A program made the translations under genes and the position numbers. A stretch of 64,000 bases of DNA from Halomarinibacterium sp041392125 (GTDB lineage: Bacteria; Bacteroidota; Bacteroidia; Flavobacteriales; Flavobacteriaceae): positions 124,001 through 188,000 of the forward strand of contig JAWKMR010000007.1 of the NCBI GenBank assembly GCA_041392125.1, in the 5' to 3' direction. Each line of letters starts with the position of its first letter. The first letter of the stretch is position 1. Below are positions 1-9,159 of this stretch, piece by piece. The notes under the pieces were generated by a model. It did no database searches. It was not told the DNA's origin and saw only the letters and a list, made by a program, of their open reading frames with translations.

Positions 1-1207
1 TGCCATCAAACCTTTTTGTTGGAATAAAATCTATAGTTCCGCCATTTTCAAGTTCAAACCCGGATAAAGGTTCGAAAAGCCATTGGGTTTCATTCGTTTT
101 AGTAATTTGCTCTATGTTTAAAAAAGAAATGCTTTTTCCTGTTTCAAAAAATTTCTTTTCCAATGCCTTTTTCCCGTTATTAAGAAAGGGTGTAACTTCT
201 TGAGTCCAGTGTTGATAGGTGTTTCCTTCATAAGCAAAAAGACCTAAAGCATAATATTCTTGCGGGTACCATTCTTTTAAGTAATGCCCCATCCATTTAA
301 TTCCCCAATTATTTTCTACGGGTTGTTTCTCTATGTGGACATTATGAGCCCAAATAATAAATTTTTTATTGGGATAAATAGAGTCTATAAGCCATTTAAC
401 ATTTTTGGCCATGAGTTCATCTCTTACAGCGGTTCCATCATACCTGTTGGTAAAGGAGAGATTATAGGATTTTTGAAACATATTTAGTGCCCGTAGAATA
501 ATAGTGTATTGAAATTCTGAAATATGTCGCTTTTGTATAATGTCTTCTTTGTTCTTTTTTATGATTTCTTCGGAATCTTTTGCAGCATCCAAAAATAATT
601 TCTGATATTTATAATAATTAATGGAATCTCCTTGATTTCCAGCTCTAAAGGAAGCGCCATACCCCCAAAATTTATATTGAAGACTATCTGAAAGATTTTT
701 ATTGTATGGCTCTAATAGGGGTCTTAGGGTTTTCACTAAGTACGAAGAAGAAGCTTGTGTATCATATCCCGTATAGTAAAGTTTCTGAGGTGTTTTGCTT
801 TGATTTACAATATATTGAAATACTGAATTGGCCTCTGCTGCCCTAAAATTTCCAAATACCGTTTCGTCTCGGAGTTGTTCAAAATTCAAAGTGTCAATAT
901 GGCTAAAAGCCAGATTAATGTCTCCCAAACCACCTTCCATAGCAAGAACTTCAAATCCCATTTCCTTATGTAAATAGGCCACCAAAGCCGCTTTCAGACG
1001 ATAAAACTCACCCAAGCCGTGAGAACTTTCGCCTATGGCTACAATGCGTTTAGAGCCAATCGCTTTTTTAATTTCTGAAAAATCGTAGTTGTTATTAACC
1101 GAAATTTCAGAAGTATTCTCTAATAGCCAAGTGGAGGCATCTTGCGCTTTTGTTTGGTAGTTATTCAAAAAAACTATCGAAATAATTAAAATGGAAATTA
1201 ATTTCAT
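1..1207 (-). CDS. Erythromycin esterase family protein, secreted (3' end cut by window)
   Basis: I translated this frame directly: it opens with an ATG at 1207 on the minus strand and runs off the left edge with no stop, so at least 402 codons are present. The first 22 residues form a Sec signal peptide (hydrophobic run, then TKAQ). The family motifs are visible: GESSHG at about residues 59-64, AMEGG about 30 residues later, and WAHNVHI near residue 290. These carry the His and Glu residues conserved in erythromycin-esterase-like hydrolases. It lies 18 bp downstream of the carboxypeptidase gene on the same strand and is probably cotranscribed with it. The family is assigned by motif. The substrate is unknown, and resistance to macrolides should not be assumed. 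Confidence 0.85.
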   Translation of the reverse strand, partial: MKLISILIISIVFLNNYQTKAQDASTWLLENTSEISVNNNYDFSEIKKAIGSKRIVAIGESSHGLGEFYRLKAALVAYLHKEMGFEVLAMEGGLGDINLAFSHIDTLNFEQLRDETVFGNFRAAEANSVFQYIVNQSKTPQKLYYTGYDTQASSSYLVKTLRPLLEPYNKNLSDSLQYKFWGYGASFRAGNQGDSINYYKYQKLFLDAAKDSEEIIKKNKEDIIQKRHISEFQYTIILRALNMFQKSYNLSFTNRYDGTAVRDELMAKNVKWLIDSIYPNKKFIIWAHNVHIEKQPVENNWGIKWMGHYLKEWYPQEYYALGLFAYEGNTYQHWTQEVTPFLNNGKKALEKKFFETGKSISFLNIEQITKTNETQWLFEPLSGFELENGGTIDFIPTKRFDG

Positions 1208-1225
1208 ACGAGTAAGCTGATTAAA

Positions 1226-3745
1226 TTACATTTCATCCCCAAAAAAAACAGCATTCATAAGTAACTTATTGGTGCCGTACCAAAACGCCCTAAAATTGGT
1301 GTTGTCGGTAAAATAGATTACACGACCTTTCCCTAAGCGTCCTGTTTTAAAGGGTACTGTATTTTTAAGTAACGATAGGTTTTTTCCTGAAATATATCCA
1401 CTCAATAACGGGTTGGCAGTATATTGAATGGGGTTATTGTAACTGTCTTTGTCGGCTTCTACAAAGAGGGTCGTATTTCTGAAAAGCGCCAAGGTATTAT
1501 TTTTATACCCAAATGCTATGGGGTGGGAGCGGTCCAATTTTGCTTCAAAAATGGCTCCGCCAATTACTTGTGCCCCAGCGTAATCTCCTTTCTGCTCAAA
1601 AGAGATGTAGGTTACAGAGTCTTTTTTGGTTTTAAAGGTCATTTTTAGAAATTCGTTACTGTCTAACCATTTTCCACTATTTCTGAAAGCAATCAATGTT
1701 CCTCCATTTTTAGTCCACTCTTTTAGCTTTTCGGTGGTGTTCTTATCAGGACCACCACCCCAAGTTGCCGGTAGAATAATATCGGTATACCTGTTTAAGT
1801 CTGCACTACCGATATCGTTTATATCGAGTTTCGTCACTTTCATTGCATACCGGGTATCCAGTAAATGCCATATTTCACCGGCATCGTAGGAATTGACACC
1901 GTCTCCCACCAAAAGGGCTATTTTTTGAGGGGAAATGGCCCTAAACTCACTACTGCCTAAATCGATTCCTTGTGTAGAACCGGTTGCTACTGAAGCAATA
2001 GAAACACTACTTTCTTTGGCAGTTGCTCTCATAAATTCCAATAACTCATTAGGATTTACCAGCTGATTTTGTACCGGAATTAAAAGCGTTCCGTAGTCAT
2101 ATTTTTTTCCTTCAATGGTAAAAGGTTGCATAGCAACTTTTACTCGTAACCCTTTTTCCAGCATAGCGTTCAAAACTTTGGGAGTATAGTATTCATGCCA
2201 CTCTAGTAAATAGGCATACGCATTAGCATTGGGAAGGGAAGGAACAGGCTTTTTCAAATCTAAAACTTCATCTCCAGCTACAGAAATTGTGGTCTCTTCA
2301 TAATCCAAATTAAAGGCAAGCGGAAAGGTCCAAGCACTAATATCATAAAACAAGCTATCTTGAAATTGAGTGCGTTTTTCAAACATGGCGTTTATTAATC
2401 GGGATTGCTTTTGATTCTTCGGAATAACATACGTATATCCTTTTTTATAATTTTTCCCTTTTGAAGTGTAGTCTTGTTTCAATTCATGAAATTTTATTTT
2501 ATGTCGCTGAAGTATTTCAGCTAAATGATACGTTTTTGCAGCATCTTTTTCATCCCCAAAAACAATGGCTCCCGTATTTTTAGAAGCTTCATTGCGAGCA
2601 TTACTGAAAAATTCTTTCTGGTAATTCAGTAATTCATCTTTCATACTCACAGCCGCTTCTAAAGTTGAAAGTGCCGCAGTAAACTGATTTCTAATAGTAA
2701 AAGGAAACGTGAGAATGCCATTATCGCTTTCCTGAGCATGACCTCTGGAAGAGGCTTGTTCAAATAGAATTCCTATACCTCCATTAATATCGGGGAACGT
2801 AGATCCTTTTCCGTAGTAGAAATCGTCGTAATTTTCTTCGGTGTAATACAAACTTCCCAGTTTGTTAAATGCCTTTGCATGGAAATTGCCAATAGCAGCA
2901 GTAAGTTCTTGATTCTTCTTAGGGGTTAGCGGATGGGTTCTGGAAGGAATTCCCGGCTGAAAGAAAAAAGTGGCGTTGGTACCCATTTCATGATGGTCGG
3001 TTAAAATATTGGGGTACCATTCGTGAAACGTTTTAATACGTGCACGGCTTTCGGGCAATTGTGCAGGAAGCCAATCTCTATTTAAATCGAACCAGTAATG
3101 GTTGGTGCGTCCTCCCGGCCAAACTTCGTTGTATTCTCGGTCGTTTGGGTCCGGATTAATGTTAATGGCTTTATGCTGATTAGCCCACGTGGAAAAACGT
3201 TGCAATCCGTCGGGGTTAAAAGAAGGGTCAAAAAGAATAACGGTGTTGTTTAGTAACTCGTCCACCTTTGGTCCTTCAGCAGCAGCGAGATAATAGGCTA
3301 CCGCTAAAGCGGCATTACTTCCGCTAGGTTCATTTCCGTGTATGGAAAAACCTTGATATACCACAATAGGCATATTTGCTGTTTGAAACGTGTTAGCTTC
3401 ATTTTCGGTAAGGGAAAAATGCTGCGATTTTATAGTCGCAAGGTTCGAGTGGTTTTTGGGTGCGGTAATAGTTAGTAAAATGAGCGGTCGTCCTTCAAAA
3501 GTTTTTCCTCTGTTTTCGAGGGTAATTCTGTCGCTGGCCTTTGCCAGTGTTTGCATATAAAAAACTAACTTATCATGTGTGACGTGCCATTCGCCCACTT
3601 CGTGCCCAATCACACTCTTTGGGGTTGGAATGTTTGGGTTGTAGGTAACATCGGTAGGTAAGTAGTAGGATAAATCTATAGTTGAGTTTTGCCCAGTAAT
3701 TGGGAGTATTGAAATTAGTAAGAGAAGGAGTAGTAGTTTCTTCAT
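1226..3745 (-). CDS. Secreted M14-family zinc carboxypeptidase
   Basis: This is an 839-residue exported peptidase with an N-terminal signal peptide (MKKLLLLLLL...TG). The M14 zinc site is readable: HGNE at about residues 136-139 supplies the first His and Glu, and the HHEMG segment near 251-255 supplies the second His. NRDW near 222 is the usual substrate-binding Asn-Arg region. The Glu in GILFEQASSRG (about 335) is the likely catalytic glutamate. The C-terminal half (about 400-839) contains a glutamine-amidotransferase-like fold segment (ILPATWGGG...GGTLIAFRNSG), as in other large Bacteroidota M14 proteins. It probably trims peptides in the periplasm or outside the cell. The esterase-family gene follows 18 bp downstream. 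Confidence 0.9.
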   Translation of the reverse strand: MKKLLLLLLLISILPITGQNSTIDLSYYLPTDVTYNPNIPTPKSVIGHEVGEWHVTHDKLVFYMQTLAKASDRITLENRGKTFEGRPLILLTITAPKNHSNLATIKSQHFSLTENEANTFQTANMPIVVYQGFSIHGNEPSGSNAALAVAYYLAAAEGPKVDELLNNTVILFDPSFNPDGLQRFSTWANQHKAININPDPNDREYNEVWPGGRTNHYWFDLNRDWLPAQLPESRARIKTFHEWYPNILTDHHEMGTNATFFFQPGIPSRTHPLTPKKNQELTAAIGNFHAKAFNKLGSLYYTEENYDDFYYGKGSTFPDINGGIGILFEQASSRGHAQESDNGILTFPFTIRNQFTAALSTLEAAVSMKDELLNYQKEFFSNARNEASKNTGAIVFGDEKDAAKTYHLAEILQRHKIKFHELKQDYTSKGKNYKKGYTYVIPKNQKQSRLINAMFEKRTQFQDSLFYDISAWTFPLAFNLDYEETTISVAGDEVLDLKKPVPSLPNANAYAYLLEWHEYYTPKVLNAMLEKGLRVKVAMQPFTIEGKKYDYGTLLIPVQNQLVNPNELLEFMRATAKESSVSIASVATGSTQGIDLGSSEFRAISPQKIALLVGDGVNSYDAGEIWHLLDTRYAMKVTKLDINDIGSADLNRYTDIILPATWGGGPDKNTTEKLKEWTKNGGTLIAFRNSGKWLDSNEFLKMTFKTKKDSVTYISFEQKGDYAGAQVIGGAIFEAKLDRSHPIAFGYKNNTLALFRNTTLFVEADKDSYNNPIQYTANPLLSGYISGKNLSLLKNTVPFKTGRLGKGRVIYFTDNTNFRAFWYGTNKLLMNAVFFGDEM

Positions 3746-3771
3746 GGTATTTTTTGTAAAGTTTTAAAGAT

Positions 3772-3801
3772 AAAAAAACCGCCCCAAAGGGAGCGGTTTT
3801 T
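3772..3801 (-). terminator. Rho-independent terminator of the DUF3276 gene
   Basis: Read on the minus strand, a GC-rich hairpin (arms AACCGC and GCGGTT around CCCC/GGG) is followed by a run of T. It sits 25-50 bp past the stop of the PUR-like gene and just upstream of the carboxypeptidase start, separating the two transcripts. Confidence 0.8.
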
Positions 3802-3824
3802 CTTAATTTTATTGAATTGATTTT

Positions 3825-4190
3825 TTAAATATCGTCAAAATCCACATCGGTAAAACTGGAAGATTCTGAGGCTTCTTTTTCAACTTCGGCTACATCATCA
3901 TCTTCTCTTTTATAATCTTTTTGATGTCTTTCGCTAATAACTTCATCTCCTTTTTCGTCCAACACATACTGAATCATTTCATCCAGATTGTCTTTAAAAT
4001 CGGTAAAATCTTCTTTATACAAATAGATTTTGTGCTTTTTGTAGTTAAAAGATCCATCGTCATTGGTGAATTTTTTACTTTCAGTAATAGTTAAATAGTA
4101 ATCACCCGCTTTGGTTTCGCGTACATCAAAAAAGTAGGTACGTCTTCCGGCTCGCATCACTTTTGAATAAATTTCTTCTTGCTCCATCAT
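3825..4190 (-). CDS. DUF3276 / PUR-alpha-like nucleic-acid-binding protein
   Basis: This is a 121-residue protein matching the small Bacteroidota DUF3276 family, which resembles the PUR repeat of eukaryotic Pur-alpha. The core is visible in order: GRRTYFFDVRETKAGDYYLT (about 15-34), then SKKF, a basic strand YKKHKIYLYKED, and a helix ending DEMIQYVLDEKG. The C-terminal 35 residues are acidic and low in complexity (DDDVAEVEKEASESSS). By family it probably binds single-stranded DNA or RNA; its cellular role is not known. It stands alone between the ABC exporter and the carboxypeptidase and has its own terminator. Confidence 0.85.
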   Translation of the reverse strand: MMEQEEIYSKVMRAGRRTYFFDVRETKAGDYYLTITESKKFTNDDGSFNYKKHKIYLYKEDFTDFKDNLDEMIQYVLDEKGDEVISERHQKDYKREDDDVAEVEKEASESSSFTDVDFDDI

Positions 4191-4272
4191 AAATTGCTTA
4201 CTCTTAAATTGATTAATTTTTTTTAAGGTTTTGCCAAAAATCTAAAAAAAAACCTAATAAGCAAAGGAAAGA

Positions 4273-6024
4273 TTACATTTCTTTTTCCAAAAGTTGTTTT
4301 TGATAGAGTTCTTTATAATAGCCTTCAACGTTTATGAGCTCTGTATGAGTTCCTTGCTGAATGATGGTTCCATTTTCTAAAACAATAATGGAGTCTGCAT
4401 TTTTAACCGACGAGAGTCGATGGCTTACTATAAGGGTGGTTTTGTTTTTTGAAATTTTCTGAAAATTCTGAAGAATTTCTTCTTCTGTTTCCGTGTCTAC
4501 AGCACTCAAGCAATCATCGAATAATAAAATTTTTGGGTCTTTAATAATAGCGCGCGCAATAGAAACCCGTTGTTTTTGTCCACCACTTAACGAAATTCCT
4601 CGTTCTCCCAAAACGGTTTCATATTTATTCTGAAACTCGTCAATGTTTCTGTGTACTGCTGCATTTTTAGCAGCCCTAATTACTTCTTCATCGGTAGCCT
4701 CCGCTTTTCCGAATTTAATATTATTTTTTATGGTATCACTAAACAAAAAGGCATCTTGCGGAACATATCCAATAGCATTACGAAGATCTTTTAGGTTTAC
4801 GTCAACAAGGTTAGCGTCATCTACTTGTATGGTTCCTTCCTGCACATCGTACAGTCTGCCAATTAATTCTAAAATGGTAGATTTTCCGGCTCCGGTATTG
4901 CCAATAATGCCTAAAGTTTGCCCCGGTTGAATAGATAAAGTAACATTTTTTAAGGCAGTAATTCCGGTATCGGGATAGGTGAAAGTAACGTTATTAAAAC
5001 TTATTTTTCCTTGAATTTCTGAAAACGTTTCCACACGATTTATAATTTGTGGCTCCTCTTTTAAAAACTCGTTGATTCGTTTTTGCGAGGCTTCGGCTTG
5101 TTGCACCATGGAAGATACCCAACCTACAATAGCTACCGGCCAAGTGAGCATATTCACATAGATTAAAAATTCTACGATAGTTCCAAATTCAATTTCACCC
5201 TGAATAAATTGATTTCCACCTACATAAATAACCAAAATATTACTAATGCCGATAAGCAACGCCATAATAGGGAAAAACAGTGCTTGTACTTTGGTAAGGT
5301 CAATATTTTTGTCTTTACTTCCGTTGGATAATACCTCAAATTGCGCATTGGTTCTAGGTTCAATTCCATACGCTTTTATTACCGAAATTCCACTAAAACT
5401 TTCTTGGGTAAAAGTGGTGAGTTTCGATAAATATTGCTGAACAACGGTACTTCTTTTATGAATAGCAATACTTAATTTATAGATTCCAACGGAAAGAATG
5501 GGTAGTGGAGCAACAGCGTACAAAGTAAGCTCCGGCGCAATGTAAATCATATAACTTAGCGCTACAATAAACAGGGTTATGGTAGTAGTGCTATACATAA
5601 GTGCAGGTCCGGCATACATACGTACTTTCGAGACGTCTTCACTAATTCTACTCATAAGGTCGCCTGTTCGGTTTTGTTTGTAAAAATTTAAGGACAAGCG
5701 TTCATATTGCTGAAAGACTTCATTTTTCAGATCAAATTCAATATATCTGGAAATTACAATAATGGTTTGACGCATCATAAATGTGAACAAACCCGACAAT
5801 AAGGCAGCGCCAATAATGATTAAAATATCCCAAAGTAATTGCGATTTTAACATTTCTAGTGTAATCTCAGCTTTAAAATACGCTTGAATGGCATTTACCG
5901 AGTCTCCAATTTTTGCAGGAACTACAATTCTGAAAATAGTGGCAATAGCAGTAATAAGAAGACCTATGAGCAGTCTTCCTCTATATTTATAAAAATACTT
6001 GTTTAAAAAACGTAACTCCTTCAT
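4273..6024 (-). CDS. ABC exporter, fused permease and ATPase (MsbA/MDR-like)
   Basis: This 583-residue half-transporter has an N-terminal six-helix transmembrane domain (about 18-320), then a nucleotide-binding domain. Walker A is GNTGAGKST (about 375-383), the Q-loop is YVPQDAF, the signature is LSGGQ (about 479-483), Walker B is ILLFDD (about 499-504), and the switch His is in VSHRLS. It likely works as a homodimer in the inner membrane exporting lipid or a hydrophobic compound. The substrate cannot be told from sequence. It is a single gene, divergent from the leucine-dehydrogenase-like gene. Confidence 0.9.
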   Translation of the reverse strand: MKELRFLNKYFYKYRGRLLIGLLITAIATIFRIVVPAKIGDSVNAIQAYFKAEITLEMLKSQLLWDILIIIGAALLSGLFTFMMRQTIIVISRYIEFDLKNEVFQQYERLSLNFYKQNRTGDLMSRISEDVSKVRMYAGPALMYSTTTITLFIVALSYMIYIAPELTLYAVAPLPILSVGIYKLSIAIHKRSTVVQQYLSKLTTFTQESFSGISVIKAYGIEPRTNAQFEVLSNGSKDKNIDLTKVQALFFPIMALLIGISNILVIYVGGNQFIQGEIEFGTIVEFLIYVNMLTWPVAIVGWVSSMVQQAEASQKRINEFLKEEPQIINRVETFSEIQGKISFNNVTFTYPDTGITALKNVTLSIQPGQTLGIIGNTGAGKSTILELIGRLYDVQEGTIQVDDANLVDVNLKDLRNAIGYVPQDAFLFSDTIKNNIKFGKAEATDEEVIRAAKNAAVHRNIDEFQNKYETVLGERGISLSGGQKQRVSIARAIIKDPKILLFDDCLSAVDTETEEEILQNFQKISKNKTTLIVSHRLSSVKNADSIIVLENGTIIQQGTHTELINVEGYYKELYQKQLLEKEM

Positions 6025-6095
6025 GTTCTAAGAACAACTTATTAACAGATTAATATTTTTAAGATATTTTTTTTGTTGGATATGCATCAAAAGGG

Positions 6096-6103
6096 TAATT
6101 TTG
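6096..6103 (+). promoter_or_regulatory. Bacteroidota -7 box upstream of the Glu/Leu dehydrogenase gene
   Basis: TAATTTTG matches the TAnnTTTG consensus recognised by the Bacteroidota primary sigma factor. A TTTG lies about 21 bp upstream as the -33 element, and the start codon is 26 bp downstream. Confidence 0.7.
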
Positions 6104-6128
6104 CGCGTTCTTTTTAACAAATTCGTAA

Positions 6129-7226
6129 ATGACAACAGAAATTGTTAGTTCACCCGAACTAAAAAAAATCGCCCCGGTTTTTGGGCAACTCTCCTTTGAT
6201 AACCACGAACAAATTGTTTTTTGCAACGACAAAGATACAGGATTAAAAGCAATAATTGGTATCCATAATACAGTTTTGGGACCTGCTTTGGGAGGTACTA
6301 GAATGTGGAATTACGCTACTGAATGGGATGCTTTAAACGATGTATTGCGCCTATCTCGTGGGATGACGTATAAGTCGGCTATTACAGGCCTTAACCTGGG
6401 CGGAGGTAAAGCCGTAATTTTAGGCGATGCCAAAACTCAAAAAACTCCAGAGCTGATGCTACGATTTGGTGAGTTTGTAAATTCGTTGGGCGGAAAGTAC
6501 ATTACTGCAGAAGATGTAGGAATGGCTACCAGCGATATGGATTTGGTGCGAACTGTAACACCGTATGTAACTGGAATTTCTGAAGATAAAGGAGGTGCCG
6601 GAAATCCTTCTCCTATTACGGCTTATGGCGTTTTTATGGGGATGAAAGCTGCTGCAAAATTTACCTACGGAAGCGATGTTTTAGAAGATAAGAAAGTATT
6701 TGTGCAAGGTATAGGAAATGTTGGTGAGGCATTGGTAGAGCATTTAACTAATGAAGGTGCACAGGTTTTTATTTCCGATATAAGCCGTGAACGTTTAGAA
6801 AGTGTTAGAGATAAATACCATGCAACAATTTATGAGGGTAAAAACTTGTACGAAGAAGAAATGGATATTTATGCGCCTTGTGCTTTAGGGGCTACTATTA
6901 ATGATGATACTATTTATCAGCTAAAAGCAAAGATTATTGCCGGTGCTGCAAACAATCAGTTAGCTGAAGAAAACAAACACGGAACTATTTTACGCGAAAG
7001 AGGTATTGTGTACGCTCCCGATTTTTTAATTAATGCTGGTGGGATTATTAATGTGTATGCCGAATTAGAAAATTATGGAAAGCAGGAAATTATTCGTAAA
7101 ACGGAAAACATTTACAATACTACTTTGGAAATTTTAACCAAGGCTCAAGTAAAGAATATTACTACTTTTCAAGCAGCTTTTGAGATTGCACAAGCTCGAA
7201 TTGATGCTCGAAAAAATGAACAGTAA
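6129..7226 (+). CDS. Glu/Leu/Phe/Val dehydrogenase (leucine dehydrogenase-like)
   Basis: This 365-residue NAD-dependent amino-acid dehydrogenase reversibly deaminates a branched-chain amino acid to its 2-oxo acid. The substrate domain carries the catalytic-lysine region GLNLGGGKAVI (about 96-106) and ALGGTRMW. The coenzyme domain has the Rossmann glycine motif VQGIGNVGEAL (about 193-203). The length suits leucine dehydrogenase better than the 450-residue glutamate dehydrogenases. It is monocistronic with its own TAATTTTG promoter. A hairpin about 25 bp past its stop could terminate it, although that hairpin also lies just after the next gene's -7 box. Confidence 0.85.
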   Translation: MTTEIVSSPELKKIAPVFGQLSFDNHEQIVFCNDKDTGLKAIIGIHNTVLGPALGGTRMWNYATEWDALNDVLRLSRGMTYKSAITGLNLGGGKAVILGDAKTQKTPELMLRFGEFVNSLGGKYITAEDVGMATSDMDLVRTVTPYVTGISEDKGGAGNPSPITAYGVFMGMKAAAKFTYGSDVLEDKKVFVQGIGNVGEALVEHLTNEGAQVFISDISRERLESVRDKYHATIYEGKNLYEEEMDIYAPCALGATINDDTIYQLKAKIIAGAANNQLAEENKHGTILRERGIVYAPDFLINAGGIINVYAELENYGKQEIIRKTENIYNTTLEILTKAQVKNITTFQAAFEIAQARIDARKNEQ

Positions 7227-7243
7227 TACTAAAGATTAATACC

Positions 7244-7279
7244 TATATTTGCAACGCACAAGGAAATTCTTGTGCGTTG
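7244..7279 (+). promoter_or_regulatory. nusB -7 box followed directly by an 11-bp leader hairpin
   Basis: TATATTTG (7244-7251) is a perfect -7 box. The next base begins a perfect inverted repeat: arms CAACGCACAAG (7252-7262) and CTTGTGCGTTG (7269-7279), loop of 6. A T-rich stretch follows, so the hairpin may also terminate the upstream dehydrogenase transcript. Confidence 0.7.
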
Positions 7280-7307
7280 TTTGTTTTATACTAAAGTTCT
7301 TTATCAT

Positions 7308-8252
7308 ATGCTTACAAGAAGACATATAAGAGTAAAAGTGTTGCAGTCGTTATATGCATTTTATCAATCTGATGAACAAGATCTTGATAAGCAGGAAAAA
7401 TTCCTTCACTATAGCATTTCTCAAGCATTAGATTTGCAGGCTTTATTGCTTCAACTTATAGTCGCTTTGAGAGATCACGCAGAGAATTTTCTTCAGAAAT
7501 CACAAAAAAAACATTTAGCCACTTCAGTAGAAAAAAACCCAAGCCGCTCCTTTATAGATAATAAGGCTATAGAAGTAATAGCTTCCAATACATCACTTTC
7601 AGAATATCTCAAAAATAAAAAACTCAACCATTGGAGTTTGGATGACGAATATGTCACCATTCTATTCAATGAACTGAAAGAAACTGCGTGGTATAAAGAA
7701 TATCTTATTAAAGAAAATAATAGTTTTCAGGACGATAAAGAAATGCTGATTAAGCTCTACAAAGAAATTATTGCGCCTAACGAAAAATTGTACGACTATC
7801 TTGAAGACAAACAACTTACATGGATAGATGACTTTCCTTTGGTAAATACTACGAATATTAAAATGCTCACGAAACTTACGGAAAAGAAAAGGGAAAGTGT
7901 TTTTATTCCACAAATTTACAAGGATGAGGAAGATAGAGACTTTAGTATTCAGCTTTTGCGCAAAGTCATTCTTAACGACGATCAACTTTCTAAGGAAGTA
8001 GATGGAAAAACTCCGAATTGGGATACAGAGCGAATTGCAGATATAGACATGCTTATTCTTAAAATGGGTATTGCAGAGTTTTTATATTTTCCCTCCATAC
8101 CTGTTAAAGTAACTATTAACGAATATTTAGAAGTTTCTAAAGAGTATTCTACACCAAAAAGTAGTTTCTTTGTAAATGGGATTTTGGATAAACTGGTTAA
8201 AGAATTTTCAGATGCCGGAAAATTGAATAAAATTGGACGAGGGCTTACATAA
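7308..8252 (+). CDS. nusB: Transcription antitermination factor NusB (long Bacteroidota form)
   Basis: NusB binds boxA RNA with NusE (S10) and takes part in rRNA antitermination. I place the start at ATG 7308, giving LTRRHIRVKVLQSLYAFYQS, the usual NusB N-terminus. An in-frame GTG at 7272 falls inside the leader hairpin and adds residues foreign to the family. The protein is 314 residues against about 140 in Proteobacteria. The canonical domain corresponds mainly to the C-terminal half (WDTERIADIDMLILKMGIAEFLYFPSIPVKVTIN...), with a long insertion ahead of it as is usual in Bacteroidota. It is followed by the DUF1573 lipoprotein and yajC, a common flavobacterial order. Confidence 0.9.
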   Translation: MLTRRHIRVKVLQSLYAFYQSDEQDLDKQEKFLHYSISQALDLQALLLQLIVALRDHAENFLQKSQKKHLATSVEKNPSRSFIDNKAIEVIASNTSLSEYLKNKKLNHWSLDDEYVTILFNELKETAWYKEYLIKENNSFQDDKEMLIKLYKEIIAPNEKLYDYLEDKQLTWIDDFPLVNTTNIKMLTKLTEKKRESVFIPQIYKDEEDRDFSIQLLRKVILNDDQLSKEVDGKTPNWDTERIADIDMLILKMGIAEFLYFPSIPVKVTINEYLEVSKEYSTPKSSFFVNGILDKLVKEFSDAGKLNKIGRGLT

Positions 8253-8322
8253 AAGCAAAAAAATAACTACATTAGCCCCGCTTTAAAACGTTTAATAATT
8301 ATAAAATTTAAAAATAACAACT

Positions 8323-8805
8323 ATGAAAAAAACCATTTTTCTATTAGCCTTGACCACTGTTTTTGCGTTTACTTCTTGTAAAGAAAATGCAGCAGACAAA
8401 GTGAGTGAAGAAAATGTAGCTGCGGCTGCTGAAAGAGATGCTGAAGCTGGTAAATATCCTGTAATGACTTTTGCAGAAACCGAATTTGATTTTGGAACTA
8501 TAGATCAAGGAACCCCAGTGGAGCATACATTTACTTTTACCAATACAGGAGAGTCTGATTTGGTTATTGTAGATGCCAAAGGAAGCTGTGGTTGTACTGT
8601 TCCAGAATATTCTAAAACTCCAGTAGCTCCAGGTGCAACAGGAGAATTATTAGTGAAATTTAATGGAAGCGGAAAAAACCAAGTTAGCAAGACAGTAACT
8701 ATTACTGCAAACACCGAGAAAGGAAAAGAAATGCTTACTATTAAAGCGTTTGTGAATCCTAAAGAAGGTGCTGCTGAAGCTGGATCTCCTATTAAAGTTC
8801 AATAA
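8323..8805 (+). CDS. DUF1573 domain lipoprotein
   Basis: This is a 160-residue protein with a type II signal peptide: a hydrophobic stretch, then FTSC with the lipidated Cys near residue 19. The body is a single DUF1573 immunoglobulin-like module, recognisable by FDFGTIDQGTPVEHTFTFTN, then VDAKGSCGCTVPEY (paired Cys) and a GSGKNQVSKTVTITANT strand. These domains are common on Bacteroidota surface or periplasmic proteins and have no established enzymatic role. It sits between nusB and yajC (13 bp before yajC), so it is probably cotranscribed with them. Confidence 0.85.
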   Translation: MKKTIFLLALTTVFAFTSCKENAADKVSEENVAAAAERDAEAGKYPVMTFAETEFDFGTIDQGTPVEHTFTFTNTGESDLVIVDAKGSCGCTVPEYSKTPVAPGATGELLVKFNGSGKNQVSKTVTITANTEKGKEMLTIKAFVNPKEGAAEAGSPIKVQ

Positions 8806-8818
8806 TTAGTAGCTATTT

Positions 8819-9094
8819 ATGAATCAATTATTAGGACCTCTTTTATTGTTTCTTGTGTTTGTTGTCTTTTTTATTGTTTTGCCAAGGCAAAAGCAGATGA
8901 AACAACAAAAAACTTTTTTTAATAACCTTAAAAAAGGAGACAAAATTGTTACCTCTGGAGGTATCCATGGAAGAGTTTCTGAAATTTTAGATGACGGCAC
9001 CTGCATCATTGAAACTGGAGCAGGAAAAATTAAAATAGAGAAGTTAAACCTTTCTATTGAAAAAAGCATCAAACTTAACGCTCCCGTCAAATAA
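8819..9094 (+). CDS. yajC: Preprotein translocase subunit YajC
   Basis: This 91-residue accessory subunit of the SecDF-YajC complex has one N-terminal transmembrane helix (about 4-21, LLGPLLLFLVFVVFFIVL) and the family signature RQKQMKQQKTFFNNLKKGDKIVTSGGIHG. A small beta domain follows that ends in a short basic tail. It starts 13 bp after the DUF1573 lipoprotein and is followed by a strong bidirectional terminator, closing the nusB operon. Confidence 0.92.
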   Translation: MNQLLGPLLLFLVFVVFFIVLPRQKQMKQQKTFFNNLKKGDKIVTSGGIHGRVSEILDDGTCIIETGAGKIKIEKLNLSIEKSIKLNAPVK

Positions 9095-9110
9095 TAAAAT
9101 TATTGTTTAT

Positions 9111-9142
9111 AAAAAAGCCTTCAGGAAACTGAAGGCTTTTTT
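9111..9142. terminator. Bidirectional terminator between yajC and pepT
   Basis: A perfect hairpin with A-run and T-run flanks: arms AAAAAAGCCTTCAG and CTGAAGGCTTTTTT, loop GAAA. It lies between convergent genes and can serve both strands. Confidence 0.9.
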
Positions 9143-9159
9143 AATATATATTCTTTTGG